Origin: Planctomycetaceae bacterium UBA4732
GTDB lineage: Bacteria; Planctomycetota; Planctomycetia; Gemmatales; Gemmataceae
Length of the DNA: 10,075 nucleotides
Assembly: GCA_002404095.1 (NCBI GenBank)
Contig: DHJA01000209.1
Coordinates: 52,883-62,957 of the forward strand
Direction: 5' to 3'
Position numbers and translations under genes: made by a program. Each line of letters begins with the position of its first letter. The first letter of the stretch is position 1. A model generated the notes under the pieces. The model worked only from the letters and a program-made list of their open reading frames with translations. It was not told where the DNA came from and made no database searches. This document shows, one piece after another, positions 1 to 6,106 of this stretch.

Positions 1-430
1 CCCCAACCCTCCCCCGCAAGGGGGGAGGGAGCAAGTCGGAAAACAGCGAAATATCCAGGTCGTCATCAAGGCGAAGGATGGGAACGCTTGGACCCAGGCC
101 GGCTTTGTTGACGCCGGCATGCAGGGCCGCGTGACAAAAAGGGTCGGTCGCCAGCGCGACGCGGATACCCAGCGGCGTCAGCGCTCGCGCCAGGAACAGC
201 GCCCCCAGCGGCCCGTCGGTTTCACCGGCCGGCGGGTCGGCCTCGGCGATGTAGAAGCCGGTCACGACGCACAGTGTCGCGTCCGGCGTCTCGGCAATGC
301 CACGGCAGGCAGAGGCGAAGTCGTCGGGAAAGGCGTTGATGAGGTTCGCGTCCGGGTCGGTCGCCAAGCCGCGCCGGTTCACATCCACCTGAATCAGATC
401 GCGTATATCTCGCAGTAGGGCGTCGCTCAT
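1..430 (-). CDS. D-glutamate cyclase-like protein (DUF4392), N-terminal part
   Basis: Partial gene: 143 codons from an ATG at 430-428, open to the left edge, so the C-terminal part lies outside the window. The translation starts MSDALLRDIRDLI and contains TGFYIAEA followed by the block ETDGPLGALFLARAL and then VALATDPF. These match the DUF4392 / D-glutamate cyclase C-terminal-like domain, whose studied members convert D-glutamate to 5-oxo-D-proline; the activity here is inferred. The start codon overlaps the TGA of the pseudouridine synthase (ATGA), which suggests translational coupling as the last visible gene of an operon led by RNase III. Residues ~133-143 (LLPPPLRGRVG) come from a GC-rich palindrome and look like a repeat-derived insert, so whether the frame remains intact beyond the edge is unknown. 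The family match is from memory of the motif. Confidence 0.72.
   Translation of the reverse strand, partial: MSDALLRDIRDLIQVDVNRRGLATDPDANLINAFPDDFASACRGIAETPDATLCVVTGFYIAEADPPAGETDGPLGALFLARALTPLGIRVALATDPFCHAALHAGVNKAGLGPSVPILRLDDDLDISLFSDLLPPPLRGRVG
7..30. repeat. GC-rich palindrome inside the DUF4392 frame
   Basis: Left arm CCCTCCCCC (7-15) pairs perfectly with GGGGGAGGG (22-30) around the loop GCAAGG. Read on the minus strand it is translated as part of LLPPPLRGRVG. Low-complexity peptides of this type are familiar products of dispersed palindromic repeats in bacterial genomes. It could equally be a transcription-affecting hairpin. Only one copy of this type is in the window, so dispersion cannot be shown here. 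Confidence 0.55.
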
Positions 431-1128
431 GGTTGTCCTTCGCGGAACAGATAAGCGAAGCGGCCGCGCCACGGTCTAGCCGGCTCGGCCGTAAGCGTGA
501 TTGGCTCGTAGCGAACGGGATGAAGAAAGGTCAGGGCGCGGGCGTGCAAGCCGATGGCAGGACCGAACGTATGGACGGCCCCATACTTGGCGTCGCCGTA
601 AATGGGATGGCCGTGGTGTGCTAATTGCACACGAAGCTGATGCGTGCGGCCCGTCTGCGGTCGCACTTCCAGCCACGTCAGACCACCATAGGATGCGCGG
701 CGGCGATAGTGCAGCAGGGCTTGGCGCGCGCCGTCCGCGTCCGGTGCGACCACTTCCACGCGGCCGGTGGCTTGATTCTTCCGCAGCCAATCTTCCAGGG
801 AACCGGCGGGATGGCGCACATCGCCTTCGACGACGGCCCAGTAGACTTTTTCGACCGCCCCGTCACGGAATTGGCGGGCGATGCGCGAGGCGGCCTTGCT
901 TGTGCGCGCGAACAGCAACACGCCCGAGGTCGGCTTGTCGAGGCGATGGACAATGCCAAGGAAGACTTTGCCCGGTTTGCGATATTTCTCCTTGAGATAT
1001 TGCTTAACGACCCGGTCGAATGTTTCTACCTTGCCGTCGAAGTGTGTGGACGGTACGCCGCTCGGCTTCACGACGGCGATGCAGTGATTGTCTTCATACA
1101 AGATGTCGAGAGGGGATGAAGTCGTCAA
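427..1128 (-). CDS. RluA-family RNA pseudouridine synthase
   Basis: This 233-aa protein isomerises uridine to pseudouridine in rRNA or tRNA in the cytoplasm. The catalytic motif HRLDKPTSG lies at residues 61-69, with Asp64 as the expected nucleophile. The upstream block AVVKPSGVPS (18-27) and the downstream RPQTGRTHQLRVQLAHHGHP are standard for the RluA/RluC/RluD group. There is no N-terminal S4 domain, so it is a minimal catalytic form, and the exact target base cannot be named. The start is a TTG at 1128-1126: minus-strand GGAG (1138-1135) lies 6 nt upstream and no suitable ATG is near. It starts 11 nt after the stop of the Cys-rich gene and ends in an ATGA overlap with the DUF4392 gene, so it sits within an operon. 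Confidence 0.93.
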   Translation of the reverse strand: MTTSSPLDILYEDNHCIAVVKPSGVPSTHFDGKVETFDRVVKQYLKEKYRKPGKVFLGIVHRLDKPTSGVLLFARTSKAASRIARQFRDGAVEKVYWAVVEGDVRHPAGSLEDWLRKNQATGRVEVVAPDADGARQALLHYRRRASYGGLTWLEVRPQTGRTHQLRVQLAHHGHPIYGDAKYGAVHTFGPAIGLHARALTFLHPVRYEPITLTAEPARPWRGRFAYLFREGQP

Positions 1129-1139
1129 AGGCGTCTCCG

Positions 1140-1436
1140 TTAAGGAGCATCCGCGATTCCTTCGAGGTCGGGCCGGCGAGTCAGTTGTTGATCGCGTTGG
1201 CCGCGCAATATTTCATATACGCCCGGCGGTTCCAGCGTCTCGCCGAGAGCCAACCGGCAGGCGGCTTGCTTGTCCCGGCTGCGCACGAGCCAGTCGGCCA
1301 AACACTCAGCGCAGCTCAAGGCGTAGGTCTTCAACTCATGGGTAACGCCGTCGCTCCAACGGGCAGCGATCTTGTAGACCGCCAGCCGGCCGCAGTCGGG
1401 GCGATAACAGCAGACGGGGTAGGGCGGCATCGGCAT
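1140..1436 (-). CDS. Small Cys-rich conserved hypothetical protein
   Basis: A 98-aa protein with no function I can name. Visible features are cysteines at 9, 10, 15, 42, 45 and 60. The C10-x4-C15 and C42-x2-C45 pairs flank a block with alternating strand-like character (AVYKIAARWSDG), giving the look of a small zinc-ribbon. The C-terminal half is charged (RSRDKQAACRLALGETLEPPGVYEI). No signal peptide or membrane segment is seen, so it is probably cytoplasmic. The ATG start at 1436 lacks a strong ribosome binding site; a second ATG two codons later is possible. It lies 18 nt after RNase III and 11 nt before the pseudouridine synthase on the same strand, which supports co-transcription and a possible RNA-related role by context only. 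I recall similar proteins in planctomycetes, but that is memory, not a search. Confidence 0.75.
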   Translation of the reverse strand: MPMPPYPVCCYRPDCGRLAVYKIAARWSDGVTHELKTYALSCAECLADWLVRSRDKQAACRLALGETLEPPGVYEILRGQRDQQLTRRPDLEGIADAP

Positions 1437-1454
1437 AAAGAGATACGAAAAGGG

Positions 1455-2186
1455 TCAATCGTGTTCAAAAGGCAACGGTTCGCCATTGATCTGGGCGAAA
1501 GCGTTCATGGCGGCGCGCTGTTCGGCTTCCTTCTTGGTAGGCCCCCAGGCGCCGGCGTAGGTGTGCCGGCCGATCACCGCCGCGACCTTGAAGCATTTGC
1601 CGTGGTCGGGGCCTTTCTCATCCAGCGTTACATACAGCGGCGTCGCGTTGAACTCGCGCTGGGCCACCTGCTGCAGCTGCGACTTGAAATTGCCGCCAAG
1701 GCCGTTCTCGGCGACCGCCTCGATTTCCGGCGCGAGGTGGCGCAGAATAAACGGCTTGGCCGCCTCATAGCCGCCGTCCAAGAAAATGGCGCCCACCAGC
1801 GACTCATAAACGTCGGCAAGCAGGTTGGCCGGAACCTTGCCGGCGTGAGAGTTCATGCCCCTGCCGAGGAACATAAAGGCGCCGAGGTTCATCTCCTTGC
1901 TGAAGCGCGCGCAAGTACGCCGGCTAACGACGGCCGACTTGATTTTGGTCAAATCGCCTTCTTGTAACTCGGGAAAGCGTAGATACACCTGTTCCACCGT
2001 CACCAGGCCAAGGACCGAGTCGCCGAGAAACTCAAGGCGTTCATTGGAGGCGAGGCGGGTGTTGGCGCCGGAAGCGTGGGTGAGGGCGGCGCGGAGCAAT
2101 TCGGGTTGGTTGAAGGTGTAGCCGATGGTGTTCTGGCATTCTTCCAGAATCTCGGCCTCACGGCTGGTAGTCAATTCCTGCGGCAT
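1455..2186 (-). CDS. rnc: Ribonuclease III
   Basis: A 243-aa double-strand-specific endoribonuclease that processes rRNA precursors and structured mRNAs. The RNase III signature NERLEFLGDSVL is at residues 48-59, with acidic residues E49, E52 and D56. The second metal-binding block DVYESLVGAIFLDGG has D125 and E128. A C-terminal dsRNA-binding domain spans about 168-236, with GPDHGKCFKV and the typical KKEAEQRAA. The open frame runs upstream to 2285, but I chose the ATG at 2186 because the extra 33 residues are not RNase III-like and 2186 gives the normal family length; no clear Shine-Dalgarno is visible. It lies 61 nt downstream of the antitoxin and leads the operon Cys-rich protein, pseudouridine synthase, DUF4392. 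A promoter-like TTGACA-17-TACTTT sits in the gap. Confidence 0.96.
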   Translation of the reverse strand: MPQELTTSREAEILEECQNTIGYTFNQPELLRAALTHASGANTRLASNERLEFLGDSVLGLVTVEQVYLRFPELQEGDLTKIKSAVVSRRTCARFSKEMNLGAFMFLGRGMNSHAGKVPANLLADVYESLVGAIFLDGGYEAAKPFILRHLAPEIEAVAENGLGGNFKSQLQQVAQREFNATPLYVTLDEKGPDHGKCFKVAAVIGRHTYAGAWGPTKKEAEQRAAMNAFAQINGEPLPFEHD

Positions 2187-2222
2187 AACAGCATCGATTG
2201 TGACACAGGCGGCTTTAGGTTG

Positions 2223-2251
2223 AAAGTAACACCATCGGCGCCGATTGTCAA
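2223..2251 (-). promoter_or_regulatory. Putative rnc promoter with 12-bp palindrome
   Basis: On the minus strand a perfect -35 TTGACA (2251-2246) is followed by a 17-nt spacer and TACTTT (2228-2223), a weak -10 matching TATAAT at three of six positions. The spacer contains the perfect 12-bp palindrome ATCGGCGCCGAT (2234-2245). The antitoxin stop TGA (2250-2248) is part of the -35 box. Transcription would start about 30-40 nt before the rnc ATG. The -10 is poor, so this is a candidate only. Confidence 0.35.
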
Positions 2252-3210
2252 CGGCGCGATGACGCGGCCGGCAGTAAATCGGCAAGCCTGGCGTAGTTGG
2301 CGTCAGGGATCAGGTGGCCGGCGGCGAAGGCGTTGGCCTCCCGTTCCTGTTCGCTGTCGTCGGTCTTGAAGTCGTCCAGGAACGCCTTCTTCTTGCCGTG
2401 GAGGAGGATGTGGCCGACCTCATGGAAGAAGCTGAACCAGAACTGGCCGTCCTCGTGAGAACGCGGCCTCAGTTGGACCACCGCCTTGTCTCCAACCCAG
2501 AACGCCGCGCCGCTGGCATAAGTCTTGGGCAAGTGCGGGACGAACACCACGGCGACCCCGTGCGCAGCGCAAAGCTCCACTATGCGCAACGCGAAGTGGT
2601 CGAGCGTTTTGGTGGTCAAGGCGCGCAGTTTGGGGAGGACGCTCCGCAGACCGGGCGCCGAGAAGGGCTGGGTGTCGATCCGTTCCGCCTCTCGGATTCC
2701 GCGATGCACCCACGCCGCCAAGGCGTAGGGACAAGACTGCTTCATCAGCGACTTGCGGAAAGAGGGGACGAGGACGGCGGGCTTGTCCAATTGGGCCGGC
2801 GACGCGACTCCGAAGAAGGCGAGCAGTTCACGGATCTGGGCGGCGAGCGTCGTACCTCTTTTGATCCAGCCCAGCTTGACCATCGCCGCGACCGGGTATT
2901 TCTTGAGCGTCTCGCTTCGCGCTTGAAAGCCAGCCTCGGCGGCCAGGCGAGCCTTGGCCAACTGATAGCTTTTCTCCCGCTCCAGCCAGTAGGCGGCGGG
3001 CAAGCCCAGCACCAACTCCAGTTCCAGCGCCGTCTCCACGGTGATGGCCCGCTTGCCGTGCAGGATCTCGTTGATCTTGTTGGGCGGGCGGCCCATCCGC
3101 TCGGCCAGCTGCTGCTGGGTCATGCCCTTCGCCTCGATCAGTTCAAGGATGGTCGCCCCTGGCGGGACGGCCACATCCGGCTCGTAGGGACGGGGTGCAA
3201 TTTCAGTCAT
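2248..3210 (-). CDS. higA: HigA-type antitoxin: XRE HTH fused to ImmA/IrrE-like metallopeptidase domain
   Basis: A 320-aa protein. Residues ~18-75 form an XRE/HigA helix-turn-helix (MTQQQLAERMGRPPNKINEI around 30-49), expected to bind operator DNA and to neutralise the toxin. Residues ~200-305 form an ImmA/IrrE (DUF955-like) domain with the zinc motif HEVGH at 263-267 and a likely third ligand E291 in EREANAFA. The start ATG (3210-3208) overlaps the end of the toxin gene by 8 nt, the usual toxin-first higBA layout with coupled translation. The protein ends only ~30 residues after E291, with LADLLPAASSRR. From memory, longer family members continue with a C-terminal segment containing IAPGIVVGRLQ, which is missing here, so the tail may be truncated. 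The intact zinc motif suggests the metallopeptidase domain is conserved, but proteolysis is inference. Confidence 0.88.
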   Translation of the reverse strand: MTEIAPRPYEPDVAVPPGATILELIEAKGMTQQQLAERMGRPPNKINEILHGKRAITVETALELELVLGLPAAYWLEREKSYQLAKARLAAEAGFQARSETLKKYPVAAMVKLGWIKRGTTLAAQIRELLAFFGVASPAQLDKPAVLVPSFRKSLMKQSCPYALAAWVHRGIREAERIDTQPFSAPGLRSVLPKLRALTTKTLDHFALRIVELCAAHGVAVVFVPHLPKTYASGAAFWVGDKAVVQLRPRSHEDGQFWFSFFHEVGHILLHGKKKAFLDDFKTDDSEQEREANAFAAGHLIPDANYARLADLLPAASSRR

Positions 3211-3544
3211 GGTAGTCTCCTATGCTTTCGATGGTGATCTGCGTCACCGTCGCCAAATCAGGCATGCCCTCCGCCGCCATAGCAAACGCGCCGGCCGGGC
3301 GGAAGATGATGCGGTATTTTTTGTCAATCCACACAGAGAAGCAGCCGGTCCAGTTCTCGCCCAGGGCGTGAAAGTGCCACGGCGCACCGGCCGGAATCGC
3401 GCCTAGAGACGCGAAGACCGCGATTTCGACTAGCCGCTGCGGCAGCAGCTTTGCTACGTTCTCGGGCAGGTTCTTGCGGGCCACACGGGCTTCTAGGCAG
3501 ATTCTCTCCAGCTTCTTGCTCGCGTACCCAATTAAGATCGGCAT
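3203..3544 (-). CDS. higB: HigB-type RelE-superfamily toxin
   Basis: A 113-aa protein of the RelE/HigB family, whose studied members are ribosome-associated mRNA endonucleases that arrest translation. Family-like blocks are KKLERICLEARVARKNL (10-26), LVEIAVFASLGAIP, WHFHALGENWTGCFSVWID and KKYRIIFRPAG, followed by ITIESIGDYHD at the C-terminus. The frame is open to 3589 with an upstream TTG, but that start would lie at the predicted transcription start (~3586). The ATG at 3544 is preceded by minus-strand GGCAAGG 4 nt upstream and gives the normal toxin length, so it is preferred. It precedes higA with an 8-nt overlap. A strong promoter and inverted repeat lie directly upstream. No disruption is seen, so the toxin is probably intact. 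Confidence 0.88.
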   Translation of the reverse strand: MPILIGYASKKLERICLEARVARKNLPENVAKLLPQRLVEIAVFASLGAIPAGAPWHFHALGENWTGCFSVWIDKKYRIIFRPAGAFAMAAEGMPDLATVTQITIESIGDYHD

Positions 3545-3592
3545 GCAACCTTGCCGCCCTTCACCTTTGGGGTCAAGATAAACCCACAAGGC

Positions 3593-3621
3593 ATCATACC
3601 GTTCTTGACCCTTTCGGTCAA
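3593..3621 (-). promoter_or_regulatory. higBA promoter
   Basis: On the minus strand TTGACC (3621-3616) and TATGAT (3598-3593) are separated by exactly 17 nt. Each hexamer differs from the sigma70 consensus at only one position for -10 and two for -35. Transcription would begin near 3586, giving a ~40-nt leader before the toxin ATG at 3544. Confidence 0.7.
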
Positions 3622-3622
3622 G
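3604..3622. promoter_or_regulatory. Putative HigA operator (inverted repeat)
   Basis: CTTGACC (3604-3610) and GGTCAAG (3616-3622) form a perfect 7-bp inverted repeat with a 5-nt centre, covering the -35 box and spacer of the higBA promoter. A third copy, GGTCAAG, stands alone at 3571-3577 between the predicted transcription start and the toxin ATG. This is the arrangement expected for autorepression by a HigA dimer. Binding is inferred, not shown. Confidence 0.6.
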
Positions 3623-3768
3623 TACCGATGGTAGCGTTTACCCCTGACACGACCGACGCCACCTGCCACGCGGCAAACGGCATTGCCCCTGCGCGGTCGA
3701 ATGGGGTACACAATGGGACGGGCCGCCGACGATTCTGGCGCGCTCGCCTCGTCACGAACGGAGACGCC

Positions 3769-4665
3769 GTGTACGGACGCATCAAGATTCAAGTCGGAGT
3801 ACTGTCTCTTCTGCTTTGCGCGGGCTGCGAAGCGAACTTGCCTCAACCCAAGGCGCCTGTGAATTCCTTGACCGATGCGTCGAGCGCCTACGACGTCGCA
3901 ACCGCCGGCGAGATTGTGGGCCGCGTCGAGTGGTCCGAACCACTGCCCGTCGTGCCGCCGTTTCAGGCGCCCGTCACTCCACTGGCTGAACAGACTCGCG
4001 GCCCCAAGCGCGATTGGCCGAATCCTAACGCCCCCATAGTCGATCCCAAAAATCGCGGCGTCGGCAACGCCGTCGTCTTCCTGCGCGGCGTCGATCCGCG
4101 ACGGGCGCGGCCGTGGGACTTGGACCCGGTTCGCGTCGAGCTGTGTGATTATCAGATGCACGTCTGTCAGGGAAACGGCGACGGCCTCTATGGTTTTGTG
4201 CGCCGCGGCGACCGGATCGAATTGGAATCGAAACAAAACGTCTTTCAATCCCTTCAGGCTCGCGGCGCCGACTATTTCGCGCTGACGATGCCGGAAGAGG
4301 GAACGACGCGCAACCGCGTCCTTGACCATAACGGAGTCGTCGAGCTTTCCAGCAACGCCGGCCAATTCTGGATGCGCGCCTACCTTTTCGTGGACGACCA
4401 TCCTTATTACACTCGCACCGGCGGCGACGGCCGATTTGCGCTGTCGAAGGCGCCGCCAGGCGATTACGAACTTGTTTGTTGGATGCCGGATTGGCGCGAG
4501 GCCGAACACGAGATCGACGCCGATACTCGGCTTGTCGTGCGCATGAAGTTCCGGCCGCCGCTGCAAATCGTCCGGCGTGTTCACATCGAGCCGGGCGCGA
4601 CGGCAACAGTGGACTTCACGCTGTCGATGGAGCAGTTCAATGCCGTCACACGCTCCGTCCCTTGA
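3769..4665 (+). CDS. Predicted lipoprotein with carboxypeptidase-regulatory-like C-terminal domain
   Basis: A 298-aa exported protein of unknown function. A short basic N-terminus (YGRIKIQ) leads into a hydrophobic stretch and LLLCAGC, a lipobox ending at Cys20 with Cys rather than Leu at -3. The frame is open back to 3451, but the GTG at 3769 is chosen because GGAG sits 5 nt upstream and it places the signal peptide at the N-terminus. Residues ~46-200 contain GEIVGRVEW and NAVVFLRGV and resemble the beta-rich, plastocyanin-like domain of planctomycete proteins sometimes labelled methylamine-utilisation-like. Residues ~200-245 (AYLFVDDHPYYTRT, then GDGRFALSKAPPGDYELVCW) match a carboxypeptidase-regulatory-like beta sandwich. 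C126 and C133 flank DYQMHV; classic copper ligands are not evident. It is divergent from higB and overlaps the 3' end of the exoribonuclease gene by 20 nt. Confidence 0.8.
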   Translation: MYGRIKIQVGVLSLLLCAGCEANLPQPKAPVNSLTDASSAYDVATAGEIVGRVEWSEPLPVVPPFQAPVTPLAEQTRGPKRDWPNPNAPIVDPKNRGVGNAVVFLRGVDPRRARPWDLDPVRVELCDYQMHVCQGNGDGLYGFVRRGDRIELESKQNVFQSLQARGADYFALTMPEEGTTRNRVLDHNGVVELSSNAGQFWMRAYLFVDDHPYYTRTGGDGRFALSKAPPGDYELVCWMPDWREAEHEIDADTRLVVRMKFRPPLQIVRRVHIEPGATATVDFTLSMEQFNAVTRSVP

Positions 4666-5662
4666 AGAGATGCCGATTGAGAACGGGATCGCGTTCGGTG
4701 AAGGGACCGTCCGATTTGTCGCGGCTCAGGCAGCGGGCGTACATTTCCAGCTTGGCGTCCAAGTCGTCGGCGTGGTGGATAATCAAACATTCCGGCACCA
4801 ACGGCAGCCGCGGCGATCCCCATTCCGGCAGGCTCAAGTGCGTCAGGACGATGTGTTCCAGCATTAGCACCAATTCGGGGTTCACATCGCTCAATTCTCG
4901 CGCGGCGTCGCGCACCATGTCGCGGCCGAGGAGCAGATGGCCGGCCATCCGGCCCGGTATCGTGACGGACGGCGCCACCGCCTCGGCGCCGAACTCCAGC
5001 ACACGGCCGATGTCGTGCAGGATCGCGCCCGCCGCAACCAAATCGCGGTTCAACGGAGGCTTCAACTCCGTGTAGTAGGCCGAGTAGCGTTCCGCCAACT
5101 GGACGGCTGAGCGCGTCACCGCCAGCGTATGTTCGATCAGGCCGCCTGCGAACGGGTGGAAGCGGTCGCGCGTGGCGGGCAGCCGCTGTAACGGCTCGGC
5201 GTACTTATCGAGCAGCGTCAAAACTAGCCGGCGCAGGCCTTCATCGGCGATATGCGCCGTAGCCAACTCCTTTAACTCGGCGAACATGGCGGCGGGGTCG
5301 TGGCGCGAGCTTTCGATCAGTTGGGAACGGTCGAAGCCGGCGGCCTTGTCGGCGTCCGTGGCCGGACGGATGTCGTTAAGCTCAATGAGTTGCTGACCGT
5401 AGCGCTCGTGCTCGCCGTAGACCGCGCGGAGCTTGTAGAACTGGCCGGCGTGCCATTCGCTTTCGCACGGCGCGAACCACGGGCCGTCGGCCCAGACCAT
5501 GAAGGCGACGGTACGGCGCGCGTCGCGGAAGCGGCAGGTGTAAAACGCCTTGCCCTCGCGCGTCGCGCCCTTGGTCTTGTCGGATAACAGCGCGAAGAAG
5601 TCGCCGAATTGGCCGGCAGTCAATTCGCTCAATCGCGCTTGGACTGGCTTGGATTTGGCCAT
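4646..5662 (-). CDS. YhaM-like 3'-5' exoribonuclease (OB-fold plus HD domain)
   Basis: A 338-aa cytoplasmic nuclease of the YhaM/CbfI type. An OB-fold-like N-terminal region (about 8-100, including FYTCRFRDARRTVAFMVWAD) is expected to bind nucleic acid. The HD phosphohydrolase domain covers ~165-310: GGLIEHTLAV with H178, AILHDIGR with H216 and D217, GHLLLGRD with H242, EHIVLTHLSLPEWGSPRLPL with H270 and H275, and IIHHADDLDAKLEMY. The EWGSP and DDLDAK blocks are particularly typical. The frame is open to a TTG at 5695, but ATG at 5662 (MAKSKPVQ) gives the usual family length and avoids overlap with the HEPN gene, which ends 16 nt upstream. Its 3' end overlaps the convergent lipoprotein gene by 20 nt. 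All expected metal ligands appear present. Confidence 0.9.
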   Translation of the reverse strand: MAKSKPVQARLSELTAGQFGDFFALLSDKTKGATREGKAFYTCRFRDARRTVAFMVWADGPWFAPCESEWHAGQFYKLRAVYGEHERYGQQLIELNDIRPATDADKAAGFDRSQLIESSRHDPAAMFAELKELATAHIADEGLRRLVLTLLDKYAEPLQRLPATRDRFHPFAGGLIEHTLAVTRSAVQLAERYSAYYTELKPPLNRDLVAAGAILHDIGRVLEFGAEAVAPSVTIPGRMAGHLLLGRDMVRDAARELSDVNPELVLMLEHIVLTHLSLPEWGSPRLPLVPECLIIHHADDLDAKLEMYARCLSRDKSDGPFTERDPVLNRHLFKGRSV

Positions 5663-5678
5663 GACGAGGGTTCCGTGT

Positions 5679-6104
5679 TCACCGTATATGGCCAATAGAT
5701 TTTAGGTACCGCTTCGCGCCGGCGGCGATTTGCGACGCCGGCACAGTCCCGAGCAACGCCTGGAAGACGGCGACCAAGGCGCGGCTGCGCTGCACCGCGG
5801 CAAGCGCAAATGCCTTGTCGATGGGGGAACTCAAATTATAATCTGCCGCGATGCGATTTCTTCGCAACATATCCAATTGCCCGCCCAGATTCTCTATCGA
5901 GGCATAGCCACAGTTCGCTAGGCCGGCGTACAAGTTAAAGTGGCTCTGCCCTCCCTGACCGACATCAACGCCGTGGGTGAGGAAAAACTTACGGAAGAAG
6001 TGAAAGACGGCATAGTAGGTCCGGCTAATAGCCGACCTCCAGTCGCCTTCAGCCGTCCCGCGAGTCAATCGTTCCGCTGTGTCCTGAAATTCATTCCAGA
6101 GCAT
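5679..6104 (-). CDS. HEPN-domain protein
   Basis: A 141-aa, largely helical protein. The block SAISRTYYAVFHFFRKFF (24-41) is the typical first long helix of HEPN proteins. MLRRNRIAADYNL (79-91) is the second signature, with R81, R84, D88 and Y89. HEPN proteins are often RNases using an R-x4-6-H motif; here the histidine is not present and R-x4-Y replaces it, so catalytic activity is uncertain. The ATG (6104-6102) is only 2 nt after the TAG of the preceding gene, so the two are almost certainly co-translated. The pairing suggests a toxin-antitoxin or defence unit, but the partner is not a recognisable MNT nucleotidyltransferase. The YhaM-like gene follows 16 nt downstream. Confidence 0.78.
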   Translation of the reverse strand: MLWNEFQDTAERLTRGTAEGDWRSAISRTYYAVFHFFRKFFLTHGVDVGQGGQSHFNLYAGLANCGYASIENLGGQLDMLRRNRIAADYNLSSPIDKAFALAAVQRSRALVAVFQALLGTVPASQIAAGAKRYLKSIGHIR

Positions 6105-6106
6105 CG

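Noticed and set aside
1020..1967. 315-codon plus-strand open frame opposite the pseudouridine synthase, Cys-rich and RNase III genes
   Set aside because: It spans three genes with clear motifs on the minus strand and its own translation has no family-like pattern; a shadow of GC-rich codon use.
2187..2285. 33-codon upstream extension of RNase III
   Set aside because: It overlaps the antitoxin end and is not RNase III-like.
2314..3237. 307-codon plus-strand open frame opposite higA
   Set aside because: Fully antisense to a protein with HTH and HEVGH motifs; composition is typical of a reverse-frame shadow.
3683..3712. Possible plus-strand promoter TTGCCC-18-TACACA before the lipoprotein
   Set aside because: Both boxes are poor matches; not distinguishable from chance in this sequence.
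3451..3768. N-terminal extension of the lipoprotein frame
   Set aside because: It runs through the higB start and promoter and would bury the signal peptide; GTG 3769 with GGAG is better.
3532..4584. 350-codon minus-strand open frame opposite the lipoprotein
   Set aside because: The plus strand has a lipobox, Shine-Dalgarno and domain-like sequence; the minus translation is Arg/Ala-rich without motifs.
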